From: Parapedobacter deserti
Lineage (GTDB): Bacteria; Bacteroidota; Bacteroidia; Sphingobacteriales; Sphingobacteriaceae
Reading direction: 5' to 3'
Length of the DNA stretch: 64,000 bases
Assembly: GCF_042646065.1 (NCBI RefSeq)
Contig: NZ_JBHRTA010000027.1
Span: 1-64,000 of the forward strand
Program-made: the position numbers and the translations under genes
Notes under the pieces: generated by a model
Database searches by the model: none
Seen by the model: only the letters and a program-made list of their open reading frames with translations
Told to the model about the DNA's origin: nothing
Shown here: piece by piece, positions 44,381 to 51,782 of the stretch
Position numbering within the stretch: position 1 is the first letter of the stretch
Layout: every line of letters starts with the position of its first letter

Positions 44381-44845
44381 TTAAAATGTTCGAAGGTAGG
44401 GCCTTCCCGAGAGCGGCGAAAATGGCCAGGGAATAGCGACGAAAATAAGAACAAGTGCAATGGAGAACCAGATCAGCATGGTCTGGAATTTTTGCCGGTC
44501 AGCAGTTTTCCGTTTCGCCATGGCCGAACCGATGGTCAACAGTACAATGGCCACCAGCATCAAAAGGAGGTGGAATAGGCCGTAAAAAGTCAGGTTCAAA
44601 TCCTGAAAGGCGGTTTGTGGGTGACGCCAAAAGGATTTCACAAACGGGCTTTGCGTATAAAGCAATATGCCGATCATCAACTGAATGTGAGCCACCGTTG
44701 CAGTCCAATGCCGGAAGGCATTGTCAGTCTTAGCGAATGGTCTGTTTCTGATCAGGCCAACTGCTGCGCGGTAGATGGAATACAAGAGGCAGGCTAAGAC
44801 CAGCCAGCGAAAGAGGGAATGAAGTACCAATAGGGTAGGATACAT
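44381..44845 (-). CDS. Four-helix membrane protein ('cytochrome b'-like)
   Basis: 154 residues with four hydrophobic helices (LLVLHSLFRWLVLACLLYSI, HWTATVAHIQLMIGILLYTQ, LFHLLLMLVAIVLLTIGSAM, MLIWFSIALVLIFVAIPWPF). Histidines lie in helices 1, 2 and 3, so haem binding is possible but unproven. It is the first gene after the TetR operator on the minus strand. Confidence 0.75.
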   Translation of the reverse strand: MYPTLLVLHSLFRWLVLACLLYSIYRAAVGLIRNRPFAKTDNAFRHWTATVAHIQLMIGILLYTQSPFVKSFWRHPQTAFQDLNLTFYGLFHLLLMLVAIVLLTIGSAMAKRKTADRQKFQTMLIWFSIALVLIFVAIPWPFSPLSGRPYLRTF

Positions 44846-44885
44846 AGCTTCGACGACTTACTGTTTGCTGCGCCAAAGGTAATGT

Positions 44886-44911
44886 AAAAACATACTAATT
44901 GGTATGTTTTT
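44886..44911. promoter_or_regulatory. Probable TetR-family operator
   Basis: AAAAACATAC / GTATGTTTTT is a perfect inverted repeat with a 6-base centre (TAATTG). It lies between the TetR stop codon and the start of the membrane-protein pair. ACATAC...GTATGT palindromes are typical TetR/AcrR binding sites. Confidence 0.82.
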
Positions 44912-44921
44912 GCGGGAAAAA

Positions 44922-45524
44922 TTAAGCTAGGTTGTTTAAGTAGTTTCTAAGTTCCTTTAAGTAAGGTAAATAAATAGATTTGCTGTTCTCCAGTTTCCCG
45001 AAATTCCGTATGCCCCAATAGCCAGACATCACGAATAAGGTAACTTGCTTCGCGCTCACATCTTTTCGGATAAACCCCATTTCCTTGCCGCGTTCGATCG
45101 CCGCTACCATCGCGGTTTCCCATTCCTGGGTGATCTCGTCTAGCACCTGCCGGAAGTCCGCGTTCCAAGGCGTCATCTCGTGGGTAAAATTAGCTGCCGG
45201 GCAGCCGTATTCCACTTTCAGGAATTCATTTTCCATCAAAAGCGCGTGCACGAGGTCGAAAATGGCGTCCAAAGGGTTTGCTTGGAGCTGCAACGGTTGG
45301 ATAAAGCTGTTGGCAAGTGCCGGTTTCAGAATTTCCTGCAGGATGGCTAGCCCCATTTCATCCTTGTTTTTGAAGTGGTAATAGAACGCTCCTTTGGTCA
45401 CTTTCGTGGTCGCGATGATGTCATCGATGCTTGTTGTCTGGTAACCCTTGACGTAAATCAGTTCGAAAGCTTTCGTTAAAATCATTAATCGGGTCGCTGC
45501 CGCCTTCTTCATAAAAGATACCAT
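44922..45524 (-). CDS. TetR/AcrR family transcriptional repressor
   Basis: 200 residues. The N-terminal HTH is typical: AYVKGYQTTSIDDI-type sequence (LIYVKGYQTTSIDDIIATTK, VTKGAFYYHFKNKDEMGLAI). The C-terminal ligand domain has the CPAANFTHEM motif seen in the TetR_C family that responds to small electrophiles. It is followed by a palindromic operator and two membrane-protein genes on the same strand, which are its likely targets. ATG 45512 (MKKAAAT) is an alternative start. Confidence 0.92.
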   Translation of the reverse strand: MVSFMKKAAATRLMILTKAFELIYVKGYQTTSIDDIIATTKVTKGAFYYHFKNKDEMGLAILQEILKPALANSFIQPLQLQANPLDAIFDLVHALLMENEFLKVEYGCPAANFTHEMTPWNADFRQVLDEITQEWETAMVAAIERGKEMGFIRKDVSAKQVTLFVMSGYWGIRNFGKLENSKSIYLPYLKELRNYLNNLA

Positions 45525-45550
45525 TCGGTCTGTTTACAAAGAAACGAAAA

Positions 45551-46066
45551 TTAAGCCAGACTTCCCTTCGGCTTCCTTTTCAAGAGCAATGCACTTACCA
45601 GGGCAACCACCAGCCCAATGGGCAAGACCTCCGAATAGGTGATGAGGATAACGAAAAGCGGATTTTTATACATTTCCTTAAAGTTGGCCATCTGGACGGT
45701 CTTGGCTTGCAGGTCTTCCGGTGAGCAAGTGGTGAGCACATGGTCGGTGTAGACATCGATAAAATCGGGCACAAACAGGTAGTAGTAGAACAGCCAGACC
45801 ACGACGTATAGCGTCGATCCGACCAAAGCAATCAAGCTTCCCATTTTGAAGGCATTTCCAAATGAAATGTGACCTCCAAGTTGTTTGTCGCGGTGATTTT
45901 TGACGCCGAAGAATATAAGCGAGAACAGAATAATCATCGCTGCGTACCCAACGACGTCGTTTCCTTTGAAGTCGGTGTCGCTGTACATCATATTGACCAT
46001 AATGACCATGTTGGCACACAGGATGACCCCGATGATTAATCCGAATAACAGTACGTTCCTTTTCAT
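45551..46066 (-). CDS. DUF4199 family membrane protein
   Basis: 171 residues with four helices (VLLFGLIIGVILCANMVIMV, YAAMIILFSLIFFGVKNHRD, MGSLIALVGSTLYVVVWLFY, LPIGLVVALVSALLLKRKPK) and GGHISFGNAFKMG between helices 2 and 3, as in DUF4199. The role is unknown. A membrane-anchored LuxR-type regulator lies just upstream on the same strand. Confidence 0.87.
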   Translation of the reverse strand: MKRNVLLFGLIIGVILCANMVIMVNMMYSDTDFKGNDVVGYAAMIILFSLIFFGVKNHRDKQLGGHISFGNAFKMGSLIALVGSTLYVVVWLFYYYLFVPDFIDVYTDHVLTTCSPEDLQAKTVQMANFKEMYKNPLFVILITYSEVLPIGLVVALVSALLLKRKPKGSLA

Positions 46067-46183
46067 TGCTTTTTTTCAATTGATTTAGATGGCAAATATA
46101 GGGGCGGTAAGGGCGGTGCCGTTCATACTTTAGGATGAAATTGCAGGTGGATAACGGAAAATCGTACCTAAGTACGAGTGTGA

Positions 46184-46654
46184 TTAGGGGATGATACGCA
46201 GTTCTTTGGCTTTCCCAATGGCTTGGGTCCTGCTCTTTACATCCAGTTTATGAAAAAGGTTCGAGACATGGGTTTTTACGGTGCTCAGCGAAATGAACAG
46301 TTCGGCCGCTACCTCCGCATTGCTGCGCCCATCAGCCAAGAGCTGGAGCACTTCATACTCCCGTTTGCTAATACCTAGTTGCTTGATGGTGTCTTCGTCG
46401 ACCGAGAAGGTATCCGCAGTCGGAACGGGAATTTTCCGCTCGATGGTAACGATTTTCGGCTTGCCCAGCTGGTTGGCGACCCATACGCCAAGCACCAAAA
46501 AAAGGAGGGCGATGATACCGATGTAGATGTCAATAGCATGGTCGATGATTAGGAAATTCCACTGTATCCATTTCAAGAAAAACACGAGCACGGCCAACAC
46601 CATCCCGTATAACAGGATACGTTGGTAGCTTTTGGCCAGCTTGAGGGATTTCAT
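46184..46654 (-). CDS. Membrane-anchored LuxR-type transcriptional regulator
   Basis: 156 residues. Two N-terminal transmembrane helices (ILLYGMVLAVLVFFLKWIQ, AIDIYIGIIALLFLVLGVWV) are followed by a LuxR/GerE HTH (LGISKREYEVLQLLADGRSN, AEVAAELFISLSTVKTHVSN, LFHKLDVKSRTQAIGKAKEL). There is no receiver domain. A membrane-tethered HTH next to DUF4199 suggests direct sensing of an envelope state and control of its neighbour. Confidence 0.88.
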   Translation of the reverse strand: MKSLKLAKSYQRILLYGMVLAVLVFFLKWIQWNFLIIDHAIDIYIGIIALLFLVLGVWVANQLGKPKIVTIERKIPVPTADTFSVDEDTIKQLGISKREYEVLQLLADGRSNAEVAAELFISLSTVKTHVSNLFHKLDVKSRTQAIGKAKELRIIP

Positions 46655-46762
46655 ACTTCGACGTTTATTGTTCGTATACTGCCGAGGCCGTGCTCCAGCG
46701 ACGGGTTAAAGATAAATATTTTATGCTAACCCACTGCCGCCTGCTTTTTGGGACAATTATTT

Positions 46763-48196
46763 TTAATCTTCCCGGCTACCGTCATCGGCCATGCGCACGA
46801 TGCGGGGTGTGAAGGTGGCCAATACGTCCACCAGGTCGGTCTGGGCGGCCATCACGGTATGAATGTCTTTGTAGGCCATTGGTGCTTCGTCTAGGCCGGC
46901 ACCGACCAGTGTAACTCCGTGATGCTGGAGCGTAGCCTTCATGGCTGCCCGGCTGATGGTCTTGATGGCCTGCGTGCGGCTCATCTGCCGCCCCGCGCCA
47001 TGGGAGGCGGAATTGATGGATGCAGCCTCGCCTTTTCCCCGTACGAGGAAGCCCGGCGCAGTCATGGAGCCGGGGATTATGCCAAGTACGCCCGCACCGG
47101 CAGGCGTAGCGCCCTTGCGGTGCACAATCACCTCCTGCCCATTCCATTGTTCCTTCCAGGCAAAGTTGTGATGGTTTTCGACGCTGGCCAACACTTCCGC
47201 GCTTAATGCCGCCGCCATCTTGCGGTGGATGATCTCGTGATTGGCAGAGGCATAGTCGCCGGCCAGTGTCATCGCTTGCCAGTATTCCTGCCCGGCTTCA
47301 GTATCGAGGCCGAGGTACGCCAGGTTTTGTGCTTCGTGGGGCAGGCGGCACAGCTCCTTGGCCAGCTTGGTATAATGGCCGGCTAGGGTGGCACCCAAGC
47401 CCCGTGAGCCGGAGTGGGAGAGGAGGGCCAGGTACCTACCGGCTGGTAGGCCCAACGCTTCGTCGGCCTCGGCAAATTCGATGATACCGAATTCCACGAA
47501 GTGATTGCCGCCACCGGACGTGCCTAATTGCGCCCAGGCTTTGTCTTTCAGACCAGCTACGAAGGAATTCATCCCGAAAGCCACATCGGCCAGCACGGCG
47601 TGGTCCGCCCGCTCGTGGGGCTTGAAGCCGTGCCCAGCCCCAAAGCGCGTCTGCGCGATGAGCTCCCGTTTGAATTGGGCTTGATTGGCATTGAAGAATG
47701 CCTCGGGAATATCGTAGATAGACAATGCCATGCGGCAACCGATATCCACGCCCACCCCGTACGGGATGACAGCATTATCGACCGCCAGCACCCCGCCGAT
47801 GGGCAGGCCGTATCCCTGGTGCGCGTCGGGCATCAGCGCGCCGGCCACCGTGACCGGCAGCTGCATGGCCACGTCCATTTGCGTGCGCGCGCCGGCTTCG
47901 ATGTGTGATTCACCGTAGATCGCATAGTCGGCATCGGCATCCCGCAGGGGGATGTAGGGGTCTTCGGGAATCGCAGCTTCTTCGATGAGGGCCTTGGCCA
48001 GCTTGCCGAAGGTGGCGTCGGCCGTATAAGCCTGCGGCTTGACCAGCACGTCGGCAAGCTGTGCAAGCAGCATTTTTTTGCCAAGGTGCTCGTGTTTGTT
48101 GGCGGTGCGCAGCGCTATGCCGAAGGCGCGGCCGGGGGTGTATCCCAAAGCCATCAGTTCTTCGCTATTGATGAGGTGATTTGTTGGTGTATCCAT
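46763..48196 (-). CDS. rtcB: RtcB family RNA ligase
   Basis: 477 residues from ATG 48196, preceded by GGGAGAAAAA. Family motifs are all present: MPDAHQGYGLPIGGVLAVD (122-140), GVGVDIGCRM with Asp 151 and Cys 154, GTSGGGNHFVEFG with His 232, HSGSRG with His 261, NHHNFAWKE with His 343, HRKGATPAG, and SHGAGRQMSR with the guanylated-His equivalent at about 399. The metal-binding and nucleotidyl-transfer residues look intact. RtcB joins 2',3'-cyclic phosphate (or 3'-phosphate) and 5'-OH RNA ends. It follows slipin and upstream tRNA-like RNA sequences on one strand, with a divergent WYL regulator, so an RNA-repair operon is likely. An N-terminal extension (LMALGYTPGRAFGIAL) marks a Bacteroidetes subgroup. 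Confidence 0.95.
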   Translation of the reverse strand: MDTPTNHLINSEELMALGYTPGRAFGIALRTANKHEHLGKKMLLAQLADVLVKPQAYTADATFGKLAKALIEEAAIPEDPYIPLRDADADYAIYGESHIEAGARTQMDVAMQLPVTVAGALMPDAHQGYGLPIGGVLAVDNAVIPYGVGVDIGCRMALSIYDIPEAFFNANQAQFKRELIAQTRFGAGHGFKPHERADHAVLADVAFGMNSFVAGLKDKAWAQLGTSGGGNHFVEFGIIEFAEADEALGLPAGRYLALLSHSGSRGLGATLAGHYTKLAKELCRLPHEAQNLAYLGLDTEAGQEYWQAMTLAGDYASANHEIIHRKMAAALSAEVLASVENHHNFAWKEQWNGQEVIVHRKGATPAGAGVLGIIPGSMTAPGFLVRGKGEAASINSASHGAGRQMSRTQAIKTISRAAMKATLQHHGVTLVGAGLDEAPMAYKDIHTVMAAQTDLVDVLATFTPRIVRMADDGSRED

Positions 48197-48226
48197 TTTT
48201 TCTCCCGGCAAGATACGTGATTATAG

Positions 48227-49321
48227 TTATTTGAAAAACAGTTCCTTCAATTGTCCGACGATGTTGCCGCCACCGGAGAGAGTGATCTCGCCGATTTTTT
48301 CGGCGATTTTCTCTACGTGCTCCATTTCTTTCATCTTCCAGAGCATGGCGTTGTCCTCCATCAGCTTGGCGGTGTTCAGCAAGCTGCGCATCGCGGCGGT
48401 TTCTTCCCGGCGGGTGATCCCATTGGCCTGTGCGCGTTTTTCGGCCACCAGCACTTGGTTCATGATGTCTTTCACATCGCCCGGCAGGATGATGTCTTTC
48501 ACGCCGCAGTCGATGAGCCGCACGCCCAGCGCTTCGGCCTTGGCGGCGCAGGTGTTTTTCACGGCTGTAGCCATGGCTTCCTTGCCTTCCATCAGCTCGT
48601 CGAAGCCTTTGGTGGAAATGAACTCCCGCAGGGCCAGTTGTACGAGCACGTATAGTTGTTTTTCAAACTCCTTGTTGTGCACCACGGCTTTCGTCAGGTC
48701 TACCACCTGGTACGTGAGCGTGAAGTTGATGCGCAGCTGCGCCTTGTCCTTGGTGAGGATTTCCTGACCGAGAATTTCCATGCTTAGCTGGCGCATGTCT
48801 GCCTTGGTCACCGTGGTGGTGATCGTGTTTTTCCAGTACACGTAATTGCCGGATTCCAGCACACGATCAAACTTGCCGTCTACAAACAGAAGGCCCTTTT
48901 CGAACGGATCGACGGTGTATGCCCGCACGTATTGGTAAAGCGGCTGCCTGCTCAGCAGGTTGCGATCGACCGCTTCCGTAATTTCCAATTGGTCGGTGGC
49001 GGCACGGATGAAACGATAGCCGCCAACACCTTTCCAGAACGCATATTTGCCGGCAGTGAGCACCGTGGCAAAGCGTTGATCTTGATAGACCAGAACCAGT
49101 TCATTGTCAGCGACATCCACCACCTCCAGCAGCGCGGCCAGGGCATCGTGGGCGAGCAGTGTGCGCAGCTCCTGCTCCGGCGCAAATGCCTTGGTCATAT
49201 CAAAATATTGCACCCGCTCGCCCCAGTAGAGCCAGTGTGCACCTTTTTGCAGCACGCGCTTCAGTTCGCCGTTTTTGAAAACCAAACCAACCGTGTTGGT
49301 GGTGATGTTTACTCGTTTCAT
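48227..49321 (-). CDS. Slipin / SPFH (band 7) domain protein
   Basis: 364 residues with an atypical N-terminal half (VGLVFKNGELKRVLQKGAHW, VAD...ELVLVYQDQRFATVLT). The SPFH domain is at about 150-300: FDRVLESGNYVYWKNTITTT, LTKDKAQLRINFTLTYQVVD, LRIDCGVKDII-type sequence (VRLIDCGVKDIILPGDVKDI), and VAEKRAQANGITRREETAAM, then a helical tail. No hydrophobic N-terminal anchor is evident. Slipin-RtcB pairs are frequent in bacterial RNA-repair loci. The RtcB start lies 30 bases after its stop. Confidence 0.92.
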   Translation of the reverse strand: MKRVNITTNTVGLVFKNGELKRVLQKGAHWLYWGERVQYFDMTKAFAPEQELRTLLAHDALAALLEVVDVADNELVLVYQDQRFATVLTAGKYAFWKGVGGYRFIRAATDQLEITEAVDRNLLSRQPLYQYVRAYTVDPFEKGLLFVDGKFDRVLESGNYVYWKNTITTTVTKADMRQLSMEILGQEILTKDKAQLRINFTLTYQVVDLTKAVVHNKEFEKQLYVLVQLALREFISTKGFDELMEGKEAMATAVKNTCAAKAEALGVRLIDCGVKDIILPGDVKDIMNQVLVAEKRAQANGITRREETAAMRSLLNTAKLMEDNAMLWKMKEMEHVEKIAEKIGEITLSGGGNIVGQLKELFFK

Positions 49322-49356
49322 GGTGTTATTGTTTTAAATTAATCCATTCATTTAAA

Positions 49357-49591
49357 AAGTTGGGCATGCCGGGTGTCCCCGTCGTTGCGGCGGAGCCGGA
49401 TGCGGCGCTGGCGTATCCCCGTGCTGAAAGACGTGTTGCCGTTATGCCCGCGGCGCCCGGAGGCGTGACGGTTAGCACAGCGGACGTGGGTCATCCAAGG
49501 TCCTGGGGCCTCTTCCATTGCGTTGTCCGGCTGCAGGCTCAACGGCAGTTGCGGTGCCCGATGCACCACGGATGCCGTGCCTGCCCAACTT
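49357..49591 (-). ncRNA. Structured leader RNA closed by a 10-bp long-range stem
   Basis: AAGTTGGGCA on the transcript (plus 49582-49591) is perfectly complementary to TGCCCAACTT (plus 49357-49366), 235 bases apart end to end. The enclosed part is GC-rich, with local hairpins such as GGTGC-ATCGG-GCACC. It lies between the tRNA-like modules and the slipin ATG, so it would be the 5' leader of slipin-RtcB or a separate small RNA. The structure is inferred by eye. Confidence 0.5.
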
Positions 49592-49629
49592 ATTGATTAC
49601 TTGCATTTCCATTTTGCTATTCCAAACCT

Positions 49630-49694
49630 AACTTGGAAGCAGGATTCGAACCTGCATAGGGGCTGTACTCTAACCACTTGAGTTATACCGGCCT
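49630..49694 (-). ncRNA. tRNA-like module 2 (T-arm and D-arm, no anticodon arm)
   Basis: On the transcript strand a D-arm ACTC-AAGTGGTTA-GAGT (plus 49667-49683) is followed, after only about 11 bases, by a perfect T-arm GCAGG-TTCGAAT-CCTGC (plus 49639-49655). The stretch between has no room for an anticodon stem. The 3' sequence TTCCAAG cannot pair with the 5' GGCCGGT as an acceptor. It is a tRNA mimic or a decayed tRNA rather than a functional tRNA. Confidence 0.65.
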
Positions 49695-49765
49695 CGGCCG
49701 GCAGTGGGATTCGAACCCACGTCCGCAGCGTAATGGAACCATCCGGGTCTTGCTCGGCCAGTATG
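49690..49765 (-). ncRNA. tRNA-like module 1 (T-arm, acceptor-like stem)
   Basis: A perfect T-arm GTGGG-TTCGAAT-CCCAC (plus 49704-49720) is preceded by GGCCGAGCAAGACCCGGATG and followed by TGCCGGCCGAGG. The outer GGCCG and CGGCC can form an acceptor-like stem. No standard D- or anticodon arm can be drawn. Its 3' CCGGCC pairs with GGCCGG of module 2 (plus 49688-49701), joining the two. tRNA-like but not a normal tRNA. Confidence 0.6.
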
Positions 49766-49887
49766 TGACGTGCCATCGGCGGCCACACTGCCACGCCTGG
49801 TGAAACGTGCGCCCCAGGGCCTCGTGTCAACTCGGATCGCTATCAAAGAACAATTGTCATTCCTGACGGTACAAAGATGCGGGGGGT

Positions 49888-50019
49888 ACTGCGCAGTGCT
49901 TTTGCGTACCTTGATAAAAGGATTGATTTTATTGTAATTGATTGGTTGTTAATGTTATAAATTTAATTTTATGTCGATCAATTTGAATGCGGATCGTAAC
50001 TGCGCAATTGTATTGCGTA
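49888..50019. promoter_or_regulatory. Two matching operator-like sites in the divergent promoter region
   Basis: ACTGCGCA-N7-TGCGTA occurs at 49888-49908 and again at 49999-50019, on the same strand with identical spacing; the centres are 111 bases apart. The arms are partly inverted (TGCGCA / TGCGTA). One site sits near the slipin-RtcB leader, the other overlaps the -33 region of the WYL gene. The WYL protein is the obvious candidate to bind. Confidence 0.75.
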
Positions 50020-50036
50020 GTTGCCAGTGGAACATT

Positions 50037-50044
50037 TATATTTG
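50037..50044 (+). promoter_or_regulatory. -7 element of the WYL regulator gene
   Basis: TATATTTG fits TAnnTTTG and lies 26 bases before the ATG at 50070. A TTG at 50013-50015 is a possible -33 element and is inside the second operator-like site, consistent with autorepression. Confidence 0.6.
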
Positions 50045-50069
50045 AAGCACGAAAACAATACCATTCGCT

Positions 50070-51098
50070 ATGGCGACCAATAAACTTGCCCTTATCCGCT
50101 ATAAGACCATCGATAACTGCTTGCGTAACCGTTACCGCAAATGGACGTTGGACAGCCTGATTGAAAAGGTCTCAGATGCACTGTACGAATACGAAGGCAT
50201 CAAGGACGGCGTAAGCCGGCGTACGATCCAAGCGGATATCCAGCTGATGCGAAGTGATAAGCTCGGGTACAATGCGCCCATCGTGGTGAAGGATAGGAAA
50301 TACTATACGTATGCCGATGCGAACTATAGCATCTCCAACTCGCCCATCAACGATGCGGATATGGAGAAGATGCGTGAGGTAGTGTCGGTGCTCCGGCAAT
50401 TGAATGGGTTCCAGTATTTCGAAGACATGAGTGATTTGGTGGCGCGATTGGAAAATACCGTGCAACAGCGCTCGACGGGTGGCCGAAGCCATATTCAGTT
50501 TGAGGGAAACGGCCAGCTGAAAGGATTGCAATTCATTACGCCCCTGCATCAAGCGATTTTGCGCAAAATACCGCTGCTCATCGAATACCAATCGTTCAAG
50601 GCGGTCGCACCCTCGCAGGGGGTCTATTATCCCTACCTGTTAAAGGAATACCGGAACCGCTGGTTTCTGATTGCTAAACCGAAAAAAGGAAAAACCCTGG
50701 CTACCCTTGCACTCGACCGTATGGTAGATATACAGGAAATGGCTGCCAATGGGTTTGTCGAATACGATGGGGTGGATTTCGAACGTTACTATGCCGATAC
50801 GATTGGGGTGACCAAATCGGGGCGCGACCGCGGACGTAAGGTGGTGCTGTGGGTGCATCCACGCCATGCACCATATGTGCTCACCAAGCCGCTGCATGCA
50901 TCGCAGGAGCTGTTGAAACAGGACGAGACGGGTGCGATTATCTGCATATGCGTGGTACTCAACTTCGAACTGGAGCGTGAGCTGTTAGGCTTCGGGGAGG
51001 CCATAAAGGTGCTGTCGCCGCGCGACCTGCAACAGCGGGTGGCAAAACGCATCGTGCAGATGCAGGCATTGTACGAACCTCAACCAGTGTTGCCCTAG
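50070..51098 (+). CDS. WYL domain transcriptional regulator
   Basis: 342 residues. The N-terminal winged helix is YKTIDNCLRNRYRKWTLDSL and VSRRTIQADIQLMRSDKLG. A WYL domain follows at about 165-235: LHQAILRKIPLLIEYQSFKA, YPYLLKEYRNRWFLIAKPKK. The C-terminal extension (WCX-like) is VVLWVHPRHAPYVLTKPLHA ... FGEAIKVLSPRDLQQRVAKR. WYL domains bind single-stranded nucleic acid or small ligands. It is divergent from slipin-RtcB with shared operator-like repeats between, so it probably senses RNA damage products and controls the repair operon. That link is inference. Confidence 0.92.
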   Translation: MATNKLALIRYKTIDNCLRNRYRKWTLDSLIEKVSDALYEYEGIKDGVSRRTIQADIQLMRSDKLGYNAPIVVKDRKYYTYADANYSISNSPINDADMEKMREVVSVLRQLNGFQYFEDMSDLVARLENTVQQRSTGGRSHIQFEGNGQLKGLQFITPLHQAILRKIPLLIEYQSFKAVAPSQGVYYPYLLKEYRNRWFLIAKPKKGKTLATLALDRMVDIQEMAANGFVEYDGVDFERYYADTIGVTKSGRDRGRKVVLWVHPRHAPYVLTKPLHASQELLKQDETGAIICICVVLNFELERELLGFGEAIKVLSPRDLQQRVAKRIVQMQALYEPQPVLP

Positions 51099-51137
51099 TT
51101 TCGAAGTCACCTTTTTGTCAGCGCCGATGAGGAGTTT

Positions 51138-51782
51138 TTATCGGCGTTGCAAATCTTCGTCTGAATAAAAAACTCGATCGCCTTCGATCCTGGCGGGTGA
51201 CGTATATGGGTGTTCCTGGCATTTGTCCGGCCCCATAATATGCAGCACTGTCCAGCCCCTGGCCTTGAGGTAGTCAGATACCATAGCGCGATGGCAACGC
51301 CACCAAACGGCTTCGGCGCACATGTATGCGGTTGGATGTTGCAAAGCGAGCCGTTCAAGTTGGGCGGCGGCCTGTTCAAAGGCTTCGGTTTCCATATAGT
51401 CCGCATAACCCCTGAACGAGTCATTTCGCCATCGGTTGTTTGGCGTGTCTTTGTTTGCTTTCCTCCTGCCACCAAGTCCGCTTAAATGTACATAAGCTAT
51501 TCCGCTTTCCGCCAGGGAGCGTTCGAGGTTACCCTGATCAAACTGCGGAAACTTACGCGAGCCCGGAAGCCTTCGGATATCAACCAGGTTTTTGATGGAA
51601 AAGGATTGCAGCATCGCCATAAATTCGTCCAGCAGATGATCGGAATGTCCGATGGTGTAAACAACTTGTTTATCGGATGGCTTCACAAATGAGTTAACCG
51701 ATAATAAGCCAGATTGTTCGGTACACGTTTGGAGCTTGGCCTGATATTGGTTACCTTGGGCTGCCAAAGTAACTTGCCCCAT
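51138..51782 (-). CDS. DUF488 domain protein
   Basis: About 215 residues. The DUF488 pattern is plain: VYTIGHSDHLLDEFMAMLQ, LVDIRRLPGSRKFPQFDQGN, YVHLSGLGGRR, then CAEAVWWRCHRAMVSDYLKA with the conserved Cys-x-E...W.CHR. The function is not established. The true start is uncertain: ATG 51782 overlaps the divergent amidase start by two bases, and a start nearer VKPSDKQ is possible. Confidence 0.85.
   Translation of the reverse strand: MGQVTLAAQGNQYQAKLQTCTEQSGLLSVNSFVKPSDKQVVYTIGHSDHLLDEFMAMLQSFSIKNLVDIRRLPGSRKFPQFDQGNLERSLAESGIAYVHLSGLGGRRKANKDTPNNRWRNDSFRGYADYMETEAFEQAAAQLERLALQHPTAYMCAEAVWWRCHRAMVSDYLKARGWTVLHIMGPDKCQEHPYTSPARIEGDRVFYSDEDLQRR

Larger units (their letters stand above)
49322..50069. 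other. Long leader/intergenic region of the slipin-RtcB locus (748 bases)
   Basis: No convincing protein gene. From right to left it contains the WYL promoter and two identical-pattern palindromes, then (minus strand) two tRNA-like modules and a GC-rich block enclosed by a long-range stem. Peptide frames on both strands across 49348-49596 are open but are probably by-products of structured, GC-rich RNA. Confidence 0.7.

Noticed and set aside
49348..49596. Open frames on both strands between the tRNA-like modules and slipin (73 and 78 residues).
   Set aside because: Biased Arg/Pro-rich composition, no recognisable domain, and the region is better explained as GC-rich structured RNA; two overlapping antisense frames are unlikely both to be real.
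49630..49765. Two ordinary tRNA genes.
   Set aside because: T-arms are perfect, but no anticodon arm can be drawn in either and the acceptor strands do not pair normally, so they are called tRNA-like only.
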